Source: Trema orientale
Lineage: Eukaryota; Streptophyta; Magnoliopsida; Rosales; Cannabaceae
Direction of reading: 5' to 3'
NCBI GenBank assembly: GCA_002914845.1
Contig: JXTC01000114.1
Span: 291,735-355,734 of the forward strand
Length of the DNA: 64,000 nucleotides
This document shows, piece by piece, positions 47,240-58,100 of the stretch. Within the stretch, counting starts at the first letter, position 1. Each line of letters begins with the position of its first letter. The position numbers and the translations under genes are program-made. The notes below the pieces were generated by a model. It saw only the letters and a list, made by a program, of their open reading frames with translations. It was not told where the DNA came from and searched no databases.

Positions 47240-49250
47240 ATATATCATAAACCAATTTAAGCACTATGAGCTCACATTCTCTCATAACAACCCAGAATAA
47301 CTCATACTAATGTGAACTAAATATCCTAAACTCAATAGTACACATGACCATGTGTTTAGGAGCTCTATGTAGTTCTACGACCTTTATACTGACGGTTAGA
47401 TTGCGCGACGTACCAACTAAAGAGTCCCACGTAAATTTATAGATTTCTCATCAATATTGGGGTCCAACTACCAACTAAGTGTATCGTGATACCTAAGAAC
47501 CTCATATATGAATATGATGCTATGGTATACACAATATAAACTATACTTAAACAACTCGGCAAAACTTGACCAAAACCTAGAACGTGCTCTAGTTCTCATA
47601 AGAACCATTTTCGCTCTTGGAAATTCGGCAGGATAATGACTGTATGTTGGACAATTCAAGAATTTATACCTGCATAAAAATCATCTATAATATCCTAGAA
47701 CAATTTATAAACATCTCACATCCATCAGGCAGTTTATAAAATAATCCAAAGCAATAAAATTATATTTTTCAATATTTGCTAACACAGTCACATTTTCCCC
47801 TACCTCACCGTGATAGTCGTACGAGACTATCAAGAGCCCGTGGTGTCGTGGGAAGGTCGAACGGAGAGCCGAGAAATGGTTTTAAACCTTTGATCGCTCA
47901 TTTTGCAGGGTCATTTTTCTAATGAGACCTTGTATGGTAATTCTAAGATCACGGTTATATTTCTAGCACCCAAAATAGCTACAATAACTATATAAGTCGT
48001 TTAATTCAGCGTTGGGACAAAACCCGACCTTGGCACATAAACTGAGATAATTCTCGAATTCTTCGATCTCGGTTTTCATGCCTGTTGTAAAATATAGCTA
48101 AATTATGTCATTCTTCGTATTTTCACGAGTACATTACAAATATAATAATATAATTCGATGATCCAATGATCGGATTAAAACTTATCTATATAAAATTTAA
48201 CACCCAAAAAAATTCAATATAGTCAAGTTAAACAGAGATAAATAGAGAGGGAAGACCTATACCACGTGAAAGCTCCCGTTGAGATGTGGACAAAAAGAGA
48301 TAGAGAAAGGGCCGGTTTCTAATATTACGCCTCCTACATTAGTTAATCCCTCAATTGAAAGAAGAAAAAAGGTTCATGAAGGTTTAATTTATAAAATACT
48401 TCCCAACGGTATACTCTATGTTCGTTTATCTTATCTAACTAAAGTATATAGAGAAAGTCTGATTCTAGGTTATGTTTCAGGAAGGATTCGGCATAATTTT
48501 TTTATCCACATACTATCATCTGTAGATAGAGTAAAAAAGATAGAGTAAAAATTGAGGAAAGTCAGTATTGAAAAAAGTCATTATGATTCAACCAGAAGGA
48601 CGTATAATTTATCGACTTTGAAACAAAGATGATTAGTGATTAGGTAGTTTTCTCAATTTTGCTATTCATTTCATAGAGATACAACTCGAAATTCAAAATT
48701 TCAAGAAACTTTATTTTCTTCCAATAAAGAGATTCCGAATTAAGTTAGCAGCGACGAGTCGAAGTTCCAAGGCCATTTTTCATTCACCAGTGATACGGAG
48801 CTTTTCCGGTGAAACTATTCTGGCAGATGGAGTTTTGGAGGTCGATGACCTCGCCTGTGGTGGTAGCGCGGCAAGGAACGGGCCGGAAGGCCATCGATTG
48901 TGGTAAAAAATGGTGGGGGTTTTGGCTGGCTTTCAAACGAGATTGATCGTGGTAAAAAATGGTGGGGGTTTCGGCTGGGTTTCAAACGAGCTGAGAGAGA
49001 GAGAGAGCGAGGGAGAAGAGAGAGAAAAAGAGGGCTGAGTTTGAGTGGGCTATGTGGCCCATCAGCTATTGGGCAGTACAAATTTTTAAAAAATTTGATT
49101 TTGGCCCACAGTCTTTCAAAGCTCTTTCAATTAGGTCCTTAAAAATTAAACTTTGGTCACAACTTTCACAAAGTTCTTTCAGTTAAGTCCAACTTTTAAT
49201 TAAGGTAATTTATACCAATTCTAAATCCTAAAAAAATGGTAAAAAGATCT
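47240..49250. repeat. ~2.9-kb diverged repeat, copy 2, carrying a plastid insertion
   Basis: Second, more diverged copy of the 44370-46260 repeat, interrupted by plastid-derived DNA at about 48310-48765. The GC-rich part (48780-49030) contains an internal ~48-bp duplication (GGTAAAAAATGGTGGGGGTT at 48901 and 48950) and a GA-rich run. Confidence 0.5.
48310..48765 (+). pseudogene. infA: Nuclear plastid-DNA fragment with degraded infA
   Basis: The translated stretch around 48370-48548 matches plastid translation initiation factor IF-1: [13 protein letters not shown], then [11 protein letters not shown], then RVKKIE. After a frame break come HYDST and TYNLS-type residues corresponding to the IF-1 C-terminus. 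The region after the stop resembles the plastid infA-rpl36 spacer. The normal ATG and first residues are missing, there are in-frame insertions, and the C-terminus is frameshifted, so no functional product is expected. infA is already a pseudogene in the plastids of many rosids, so decay may predate or follow transfer. Exact borders are uncertain. Confidence 0.75.
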
Positions 49251-49357
49251 TTTTGCTCTTGTAGAAATGGGGGTTTTAACAAGTCTTTAGTCAGGTTTCT
49301 CTAACAATGACAATGACGACTACATGGCTATCTCATATTAATTTGACAGGCTTCTAT
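49251..49357. other. Short spacer
   Basis: Nothing recognised between the diverged repeat and the foldback element. Confidence 0.4.
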
Positions 49358-49926
49358 AAAGATAAAGTCCTAAAATAATCTTATATTTTAATTTTTTTTA
49401 CAAAACTCCCTATATTAAGAAATATAGAAAAATCCTCCTTGAGTTTGATTTTTTATACAAAAAGCATAGTTATTTAACCATTTTTGAATTATAACATTCT
49501 CGTATAAACTAAATTAGAAAAATAAATAAGAAATGATAAAATTACTTTTAGTGGATAGTAGATTTATGTTTATATTGTATTTTTACTTTGTGTTTGGATA
49601 CATATATCGATTATCGTTTAGATATATTTATATATATAGATAAGTTTGTTTGAAAAATTGAATGTTGTTTGGAAACTAGTATATATAGACAATTTTTAGA
49701 TTTATTTATTTTTAATCTAAATCTACCATTTATTGAGGGTAATTTTGTCATTTCTATCAATTTTCCTAATTTTGATGATATAAGGAGGTCAAATTTTTAA
49801 AATAGTCAAATTACAAAGTTTTTTGTAATAAAAAATTAAATTCAAAGGAATTTTCTCATATTTCTCAAAACACAAGAATTTTGTGAAAAAATTCATGAAA
49901 TATAAGGTTATTTTACGACATTATCT
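49358..49926. mobile_element. Foldback element with ~110-bp terminal inverted repeats
   Basis: The left arm (from about 49358, AGATAAAGTCCTAAAATAA) pairs with the right arm read on the other strand (AGATAATGTCGTAAAATAA). Both continue with CTTATATTT and GAGAAATAT-class sequence. It has MULE-like termini, but no clean target duplication was found. Confidence 0.7.
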
Positions 49927-50359
49927 ATGTTTTGATGTTATTATTCCGTTTTCAGTTTTGACTACAATTTTGGTAACTATTCAATTTGTTTTGGCATTAA
50001 TTGTTCCGAATCATTTTGAAACATACAAAGTGTGAGATTTGGTTATAGTGTTAAATAAAGTTGACATCTATTTGGAAACAATATTATGCTGTTTAATTTA
50101 GCATTACAATTTTTTCTTTTCTAACTTAACCGCTGGCCCGGTTAGAGAATTGTAGGAAAGTTGCAATTATGAAGTAGAAGACTGTAGTTACCTGAAATAG
50201 GAGGGTTATCCATCAAATTATCTGAAAAAACAAGGCGAAGTTTTTGTAATTAACACAAATAGTCATGGGCTGGAGCATCTTAGATAGGAACTTCCACTAG
50301 TAATGTATATTTCTTGATAGGTTATATGACGTTATGTCTTTTGTTTTTTCCTTTTTGGT
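49927..50359. other. Intergenic DNA
   Basis: No gene or delimited repeat recognised. Confidence 0.35.
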
Positions 50360-50860
50360 CAATATTAATAGTGATCATGAATTATGATGAGGTCATCTTT
50401 AATTTGTTATCGTTATAGCATGCATGTTCCAATCTGTTTTTTCTTTTTCGTATTGTATTTTTTTTTTTCAATTGTGTTTAGATATGAAACACCATTTTCT
50501 AAAGCACGGCGAAAAGGGAATTGGATATTTGGTAAAAGTAATTATAAAATGACATATAAGTATTGAAATTATATAGGGGATGGTTACGGTAGGGGCGTCC
50601 CTACGTAGGGTCATACTTTAATTATCGTTGGATGGGAATCTGTGGGGAATAACGAGAATCTGTGGAGAATCTATTTATATACAGATTCTCATCTAACGGT
50701 GAATAGACAGAGCCCTACGTAGGGGCGTCCCTACTGTAGACGCGCCCAATTATATATGTCAAGTTATTAAATTGTTCCCATCTTCTCTTTTATGAATCCA
50801 TCTGCTTCATACTTTGTGATATTAATGCAACCACTTAATCAAACACAGTAGGACTCTTCT
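50360..50860. repeat. Segmental duplication block, copy 2 (occupied MITE site)
   Basis: Diverged copy of 43360-43690, split by the 172-bp MITE at 50576-50747. The shared flank phrases continue on both sides of the insertion. Confidence 0.65.
50576..50747. mobile_element. 172-bp MULE-type MITE with perfect 9-bp target duplication
   Basis: The termini are GGGGATGGTTACGGTAGGGG at the left and GGGCGCGTCTACAGTAGGGA as the reverse complement of the right end, each followed by a CCCTACGTAGGG-type block. It is flanked by AATTATATA at 50567-50575 and 50748-50756. An unoccupied homologous site is at about 43615-43623. Confidence 0.9.
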
Positions 50861-51455
50861 TCCAAAGCATAGATATTTTTTCTTTTTTTTAAATAATAAT
50901 AATAATTTTAGATTCATTTACTTTTATTCTGAATAATTGGAGTTTCTAAATTATTAACTTCGTAGCTTTTTATAAAGAAACCAGTTTGTTGAATGCAATC
51001 TCTGTTCAAAACTACACCGTTTGAGTTTTTACTATTGCGCAAATTGAACTTTGAATTTGAGTAATGGAGCATCTCCCCTCTCTTTTTTCTTTTTTTCTTT
51101 TTTTTTTTCGCCTTAAATTGATTATAGTTTCTTTAGGTAAAATATGTAGTAACTTACATCATCTTGTGACAGAGAAATTAAACACTCTTGGAATAAACTA
51201 AGTGAACTTATAAGGAATTAATTATTCATGTTTTATCAAAATTACTAAGTGATCTTTACAGAAAAAATTGCAGCTATAATATTTAATCTATTAATAGCTC
51301 GCTGAGGAGCTAATTAATACAAACATTGCACGATTGCAGCTTCTAAGCCAAAAAGTGCAATGCCGATTAATCTCATGTTTAACAGGACATCATTAATGAT
51401 GCTATTAGTTCAACTACTTAAACAGAGTTTTGTTGTCAATCATTTGTTTTATTAA
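50861..51455. other. AT-rich intergenic region
   Basis: A (TAA)n run near 50893-50905 and T-tracts. No gene. Confidence 0.4.
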
Positions 51456-52027
51456 TTGCCTTGCAATATGATGAGATAACTATAGGAAACACATGTAAAC
51501 AAAAATATATCAACCACAGAAGAATTTTACATCACACAGAGAAATTTCTGTCAGTAACTAAACACTCTGTAATCCCAAACACAAGGATATCATGCATCAC
51601 TGTAATTTAAACACCTCCCGACAAAGTTAGCACCCACTCAAATTACTGTCAATTACATTCTCAGTACACTGGAAGTCAATCCACCACATAAACACTTAAA
51701 CGAAATAGTGACACCAATACATGTACAAATTATGCTGTTAGTTGCCTTGCAATATGATGAGATAACTATAGGAAACAGGATATAAACAAAAAACACATCA
51801 ATCATAGAAGAATCTTACATGATAAAGAGAAGTTTTTTCAGTATCTAAACAACTCTCTAATCCCCCAAAACAAGTATATCGTGTGCATCGCTGTAATTTG
51901 GATGCATCCCAACAAAATTGACACCCACTTAGATTACTGTTCATTTGTATTTTCAGTACAGTTGAAGCCAATCACCACATAACTACTTAGACGAAATAGT
52001 GACACCAATTAATGTACAAACTATATA
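51456..52027. repeat. 286-bp tandem duplication downstream of the kinase gene
   Basis: TTGCCTTGCAATATGATGAG begins at 51456 and again at 51742. The copies are abutting, with moderate divergence and shared phrases such as ACGAAATAGTGACACCAAT. It lies just 3' of the minus-strand kinase and may include its 3' UTR or terminator region. Confidence 0.92.
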
Positions 52028-52100
52028 AATGTCACAACAATTAAAATTTATGTACTTTGTAGTACTTCTTGATCAGCTAATTAACTCATGAACTAGCTAG

Positions 52101-53204
52101 CTAGGCTGCACCCCTGATAGTAAATAATGCAAGTGGCTTTGGGCAGAATATTGGTCTCGAGAATGCAGGTCTCTTGTGCCTTGGATGTGGAATATTTACT
52201 TCTACGCATGAATCTTCTTCTGCTTCTTCTTCTTCTTCAGATGGGTCTTCCTCTTCTTCCTCAGAAGTCAAGTCAATAATTTCAGGTCCACAAACAAAAG
52301 GGTGACTTAACAACATCGCAGCAGACGGTCTGTCGTCTGGGTCCTTCTGAAAGCACTTTATCAAGAAGTCCTCAGCGTCTTTCGAAATCGAATTACTACT
52401 TGGGATAAAAGGACGTTCGTGCTGAATCTTCCAGTCAAGCTCCTTCTTACTCAAATTGGCATCCCATGGGTATCTTCCAGTCAACATGCCCAAAACAATA
52501 CACCCCAAAGCCCAAATATCCGAGTACTGCTCTTGAAAGTCGATCATCACGCATTCAGGGGCCAAGTACATTCGAGTTCCCCTAGCAGACACGAGTGCCT
52601 CCCAGTCATCGGCCTTTTTCGCCAATCCAAAATCCGCAATCTTCGCAACGAAATCATCGTCCCTTTCATCTTCTTTCACAAGCAATATGTTGGCGGGCTT
52701 CAAATCGCAGTGAACTTTGCCCATCTTGTGAATGCAGTGGATCCCTCTGAGAATCGACTCCGTGTATCGCCTTACTTGCGATTCACGCAATCCCAAACCC
52801 TCGTTAGTATTCTTGATCATATCGGCCAACGATCCACCCGAGGCGTACTCCAGGAACAGATTGAGCGTCTGGATGTTGCCCTGATCGGCAGTACTAGTAA
52901 TGGTGACGTCGTCTCCGAAGCATCGGATGATGTGAGGGTTGCCCGCGAAAAGTTGGAGGTGTTGCTTCTCGTTCTCCAGCTCTGTACTACGAGATTTAGG
53001 CGTGGATTTCACCGCCATGACGGGGCTGAAACCACTCACGTCTAATCGTGACCCGGGCTCAATTATTGTGGCTAAATGTACTGACCCGAAACCACCTCGT
53101 CCGAGCAATCGTCCCCGAACCCATTTACCGGCATCAGGGTAGATGCTATTTTCCGGCGCCGCCTTTGCCACATGCTCTGTTTCGTCCTCTCGTAGTCTCT
53201 TCAT
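52101..53204 (-). CDS. MAPKKK17/18-like Ser/Thr protein kinase, intronless
   Basis: 367 residues in one exon. Kinase domain ~28-305: Gly-loop GRGGFGSV (35-42), ATP-binding lysine K66 (AVKS), a helix-C glutamate near 77-79, catalytic loop HCDLKPAN (165-172), DFG (191-193), and GT--Y-APE ending at 217. Having HCD instead of HRD is typical of small plant MEKK-type MAPKKKs such as MAPKKK17/18, which act in ABA/stress MAPK cascades. The C-terminal tail has a strongly acidic Glu-rich run (~315-335), then basic/hydrophobic residues. The start was taken at 53204 (MKRLRE); a longer frame begins only with TTG. A TATA box lies about 70 bp upstream and a G-box about 385 bp upstream, consistent with ABA responsiveness (inference). 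All catalytic residues are intact. Confidence 0.92.
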   Translation of the reverse strand: MKRLREDETEHVAKAAPENSIYPDAGKWVRGRLLGRGGFGSVHLATIIEPGSRLDVSGFSPVMAVKSTPKSRSTELENEKQHLQLFAGNPHIIRCFGDDVTITSTADQGNIQTLNLFLEYASGGSLADMIKNTNEGLGLRESQVRRYTESILRGIHCIHKMGKVHCDLKPANILLVKEDERDDDFVAKIADFGLAKKADDWEALVSARGTRMYLAPECVMIDFQEQYSDIWALGCIVLGMLTGRYPWDANLSKKELDWKIQHERPFIPSSNSISKDAEDFLIKCFQKDPDDRPSAAMLLSHPFVCGPEIIDLTSEEEEEDPSEEEEEAEEDSCVEVNIPHPRHKRPAFSRPIFCPKPLALFTIRGAA

Positions 53205-53271
53205 CCTAAGTTTGTTAGAAAAGACGACCAAAATTAATTGAAGTGGACGATCGAAGAGAACCCGTTAGTTT

Positions 53272-53280
53272 CTATATATA
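53272..53280 (-). promoter_or_regulatory. TATA box of the kinase gene
   Basis: On the minus strand CTTATATATAGAAAC lies about 70 bp before the ATG, giving a short leader of about 40-45 nt. A similar core-promoter stretch recurs at about 62753-62790. Confidence 0.6.
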
Positions 53281-54059
53281 AGAAGCCACCGACTTTAAAG
53301 AAAATAACCCAAAAAAAAAAAAAAAACACGCCAATGTTTCCTTTTTTTTATTTTTTTTTATTTTATTATTATTATTATTATTATTATAAGTGGGAATACT
53401 GTCATTTAAAGAAAGAGGAACTTAGAGCCAGTACGTGATTCGGCGTCAGTTTTGTTAAAATACGGTGCACGGAGACAAAACTTAGAAAAATACGAATCTA
53501 AAGTTACTTGATACGGTAGCGCTAAAACAGAGAATTAAAAACTAAAGTAAAAGATGTATACGCGCACTGGCTCAAATCAGGCCTAACACGTGCGCCTCTT
53601 AATTTTTTTAATTGTTAATTTTATTTATTTACTCTTTTAAGATATCTAAAAGTACTTTTTAACAAATTAGGTGCTTTTTTTTCTGTTTATCCTTTCAGTT
53701 CCCTTTTCCACTTTTTTTAACGTTAATTTTTTCCTGTTACTGACTTTTTATATTATTTTTCTTTTCATTATTTTTTAAATAGATAATTAATTATAAAAAA
53801 GATAAAATTTCAGCACACATTTATTTTTTAAAACGAAAAAATTTGTAGCAACAAAAAATAAACTATATTTATAGCAATAAAAACATGTTTTTGACTAGCA
53901 TCTATATTTTGTAATTTGATTAATGGATAATTGACTACTATCCACGATGGTTACTTTTATCAAATAAATCTTTTAAGTAAAAATCAAAATTAAATTTTTG
54001 TGACTAATTATCCATTATGGATGCTAGACACGTGTTTATCCATAGTATGTATATCGGAC
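53281..54059. other. Upstream region of the kinase gene
   Basis: Promoter-proximal DNA with A17 and (TTA)n runs (about 53310-53390). AT-rich beyond, with a small imperfect inverted repeat around 53890-54040 (TAGCATC-TA-ATGGATAATT). No gene. Confidence 0.45.
53587..53592. promoter_or_regulatory. G-box/ABRE-like CACGTG
   Basis: A perfect palindromic CACGTG in context AACACGTGCG, about 385 bp upstream of the kinase ATG. G-boxes bind bZIP/bHLH factors and act as ABA response elements. A regulatory role here is inferred only. Confidence 0.4.
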
Positions 54060-55600
54060 ATCATGGCATTCGTGAATTGGATGAAATATTGAATGTCTTT
54101 TATTGAAAAATTTATCATAAGTACTAAGTATCTTAGTATGTACCATAGGTATCTTACAAGGATATCTATGGTACCCAGGTAAATTATAGGGAAAAAAAAT
54201 GAGAAAAGTTATTATAGGTATCCTATTATCTTACTTAGATTTCCAAAAAATAAAAAAAAATATTCTGGATATCTTATTATGTTACTTATAGCATATAGGA
54301 TATGAGAACATAATTAGGGTTCTTAACTACTTCTAAACAAATGAAGAAAAAGATTAGTATAAGTATATTAACATGTTACCTATGATTTATGGTAAAAAGG
54401 TATAGAGTCGGGTATGTTCTTAATTGAAAAATAAGTAAAACAACAATAACGTAGATTTTACCATAAGTATCTACCATATTAATTCTGTTGTCAAAGAAAA
54501 CTAAAAAAAAAGAAAAACAAAATTGAGTTTACTACATTTGTCTTATTAAGTTACTTGTGGTATCTGAGATATCGTAATGGTAGTCGAGTGTCTACCTAGG
54601 TATGTAGGTAAATTTGAAAAAAAAAATTGAGTTTAGTATAGATATCTTATTAGGTTACTCATGGTATCTGGCTAGATTACTTATAATATCCATAATATCG
54701 TAACGATAGTTGAGTGTCTTTTACTTCCAACAAGGGGGGAGGGGACCTAAGAGGATACCTATACCAATCGTATATGTGATATTAAAAAATAAGAAGACAC
54801 CATAAGTAAAGATACCATAAGTACTTATGATATTCAGAAAATAAGAAAGAATGAAATCGATGATATTATTGTAAGTATTCAGATTACCTATGGTATTCGA
54901 TAAATTAGAAGGGGAATTATGTATTCTTTATTCTAAAAAAGAATAAAAAAAAATAAAATAAAAGGATACAATAAGTATCTTGCTATGTTACCTAAGGCAT
55001 TTAGAAAATGAAAAAGAGGGTTTGACGGTATTTTATTCTACAAGATAGAAAACTTAAGAGGTATCGTATCAGGTTATTTTTGGTATCAGGAAAATTTAAT
55101 AAAGCGAGTTATGCATTCATTGTTGTAGTAAAAAAAAAAAAAAACCCTAATTTTATTTCAAAAAAATAAAATGAGAGAAAATAAGTATCATGGTCATAAG
55201 AGGTTAAATTGGAAGTAAAAAATAGTTACCATGAGTATTCTGATCGTAAGCGGATTTGAGTTGTATATGTAGTTATCATAAGTATCCTATAATGGTAGTG
55301 TCTTGGTAATAAGCAAGAAAATTAGAAGAGAAGTTGAACATTTACTATAAGTATCTTATTTGGTTACTTGTAGTTTCTATAGAGAGATGATCATTAAGAC
55401 TTAAATAAATATTGAAACAAAAATATTACTAAGAGTATCTCACTTCGATACTTACATTATGAATATACCTATGATACTTTATACTTTTAATTTAGAAGGT
55501 GAGATTTGGCATTCTAAATTATTAAAAAGAAAAAAGTTATCATAACTATTTTACTGTTTACTTATAGTATATAGGAAATTAAAAAGGTAGTTAGTGTTGT
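54060..55600. repeat. Degenerate tandem array built on GTTACTTATGGTATC
   Basis: Across about 1.5 kb the phrase (A/T)T(A/T)GGTTACTTATGGTATC recurs in many variants: near 54234, 54285, 54375, 54550, 54655, 54985, 55070, 55365 and 55560. AAGTATCTTA-type sequence separates them. Spacing is irregular and divergence high, so it is an old minisatellite or the core of a decayed element. No coding sequence. Confidence 0.65.
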
Positions 55601-56110
55601 AATTGTAAAAAAAAAAAATACTTATTAATTAATTATATTAAAAAGAATTTTAGAATTATTTAAAATATTTTTGGTAGTTTGATTAAATAGTTTTAAGCTA
55701 AAGTTAAAAATTAATTTTACAGAAAATATAAAATTACTTTAGGACAAAAAAGGAGAGCTGAAAATTTTTATTTAAAAAAAACCAAAAAAAAAATAATAAT
55801 AAAACCAAAAAAAAGAGCGTTGACCCATTGCAACGCACCTGTCAGCGTTGTTGACAGGCATTAATGAGCATGTCTTCCTTTATATATATAAAATTAAAAA
55901 CAAAAAGTAGGCCTGACGTAGTCTACGCGAATAAGGCTGTCTGGCCGTATTTTTAAAAAGCTAATTCGTATTTTTAAAGACTTTACTCCGTATTGTCGTA
56001 TTTTTAAAATTTTTTGGCATTGTTCGTATTTTTTCAAAAGGACTATCTTTTTCACGTATTTCTCTAAATTCCCCGTATCTTAAAATGGGCTATTCTTGTT
56101 TTTTGTTTTT
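55601..56110. other. AT-rich region with small hairpins
   Basis: Contains CCTGTCAGCGTTGTTGACAGG-like palindromic sequence near 55838-55859 and several TCGTATTTTTAAA repeats (about 55950-56030). It may be part of a further element; no ends were found. Confidence 0.4.
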
Positions 56111-57893
56111 GGGTTTTGGACACTTTTACCTATTTTTCAAAAAATATTGCCAAATTTACGACCTTACAAAAATAATAAAAATTTCATACGACTTTTTTAG
56201 GGCATTTTTTTAAATATTTTGGGAGGTAGAAAACGCGATGGCATTTTAGTAAATAAGCCATCTTTTTTATAACAGGAAATCACAAAAGTTTCCTAGAAAC
56301 CAATTTAGTTTCTTATGAGTAGATGTCCTGTACGTAAGTAAATCACAGGAAACCACAAAGGTTTCCTGAAAATCAGTTTAGTTTCCTTTAGCTGAATGTT
56401 CTGTACGTAAGTAAATCATAGGAAACCATAAATATTTTCTGAAAACCATTGTGGTTTCTTTTTTGCAGAATGTCATATAGCTAAGTAAATCATAGGAAAC
56501 CACGAAGGTTTCTTAGAAATCATTGTAGTTTTCTTTAGCAGAATGCCATGTAGCTAAGTAAATCACAGGAAACTAAGAAGATTTGGAAACCATTGTGACT
56601 TCCATTTTGTAGAATATTCTGTAACTAAGTAAATCACAGGAATGCCCTATAGCTAACTAAATCATAGGAAACCACAAGGGTTCTTGGAAACCAGTTTGGT
56701 TTCCTTTTTGTATAATGTCCTGTACTTAATTAAATCACAGGAAACCACAAAAGTTTCCTAGAAATCAGTTTAGTTTCCTGAACATTTTTCTTTAACAAAC
56801 CAAGAAACCAACTACTACTAACCAATTTGGTTTCTTATCAAAGATTTGATGGCAAGGCCATCAACCCTCAACAGATACAATTCACATACGAGAAATGAAA
56901 CTATAAATCCTAACATTATAGACTTCAATCACTTGTAGATATATTTTCTTAGTTACAAAATACACTATTGAACTTCTTAAAGTTTCAGTACTAGCTAAAC
57001 CCAATGCCCTCGTAAATCGATGATGCATGCTTAGAAAATGATTAGCCAATAAAACCTGTATATCAATGTGAATTCTCTAGTAATTAGTGGATACAGGGAA
57101 AAGAAATCATACAATGAACTCTAAATGAATTTTCACACTATTTTGGCATTTTCTCTAGAACAAAAGCTACAAAAATTTCATAAATGTAAGAGGATGTAGA
57201 AGAAACGACAGATCTCAAGCATATCTTATAGACAAAGTTCAAATGCATAGATAAGATTACAAACGCATATGATATAAAGCTAAATCAAAATGATTTCCTA
57301 TTTCATGTGATGAGACTCAAAGAAAAATTATGTATTTCGCATGATTCAGACTAATTTCTCCTCCAAAAAAAATAAACAAACACCAATAAAGTGCAGAGAT
57401 AAAATCGGAGGAAAATATACTATATAATATTTCCACTATAGCATCTAAAAAGAACCAATTAAATTCTCCAAAGCTTAAAGCATAACCAAAAAATTATCTA
57501 AGTAATTAACAGAATCCCAAATTCCCGTCCTTTTATTCAATATTTTATCTCAAATCAAACAAGACCCAGATGAAATTTCACAGTTCATAAACAAACTGGA
57601 CATGCTTGACAAGTAATTTCATGGAGTTAAGCTTGTCGATCTCGAAGTCGTCTTCTCCATTCTTTGATTTTCACATCAGCAACTGGGTTCAAATTAAGTG
57701 GGTTGGGAAAATGGGCGACAATGGCAATTGAGGTCTGAGAGAGAGTGAGCAAGAGCTAAATGAAAAGGGAAGAGAAGAAGAGAGCTTGCAGGTCGTAATC
57801 TTTTAAGAAAGATCGTATGAAAATATGTAAGATACGGGGGAATCGTATTTTTGGTATTATTATTTCAAAGTTCGTACTGGGTGTCTTTTTCCC
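56111..57893. mobile_element. 1.8-kb non-autonomous MULE with internal 73-bp array
   Basis: 1783 bp. The ends align as inverted repeats: GGGTTTTGGACACTTTTACC at the left and GGGAAAAAGACACCCAGTAC at the right. It is flanked by TTTGTTTTT (56102-56110) and TTTGTTTTC (57894-57902), a 9-bp duplication with one change. Inside, from left: a ~73-bp tandem array, then ~900 bp of AT-rich sequence, then a stretch that reads on the minus strand like a CT-rich gene leader (about 57600-57780). No transposase. Confidence 0.75.
56265..56785. repeat. ~73-bp tandem repeat, about seven copies
   Basis: Units of the form AAATCACAGGAAACCACAAA, then TTTCCT-GAAA-CA-TTTAGTTTCCTTT, then GTA-CTAAGT. Starts are near 56266, 56340, 56413, 56487, 56560 and 56630 and, after an irregular unit, 56735. 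Confidence 0.92.
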
Positions 57894-58100
57894 TTTGTTT
57901 TCTAGGATAAATTGTAACTGTGGTCATTTGAGTCCTAGCACATTTCAACTTCTTTATTATATATATATATATATATTTTATAATCGAAAAAAGTTTTATT
58001 TAGTCTTTTTTAATTTAGACAAAGAAATAATATATAATCAAAGAAGATAATATATATAAATTAGATTCTATTGGTAATGATTTAGTCGTATAATACTTTT

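Noticed and set aside
48279..48548. Functional nuclear IF-1 gene
   Set aside because: The first part of the frame is not IF-1 or a transit peptide, the true start is missing, insertions occur in the core and the C-terminus is frameshifted.
52419..53045. Plus-strand 208-codon open frame
   Set aside because: It is antisense to the kinase gene, which has all catalytic motifs on the minus strand.
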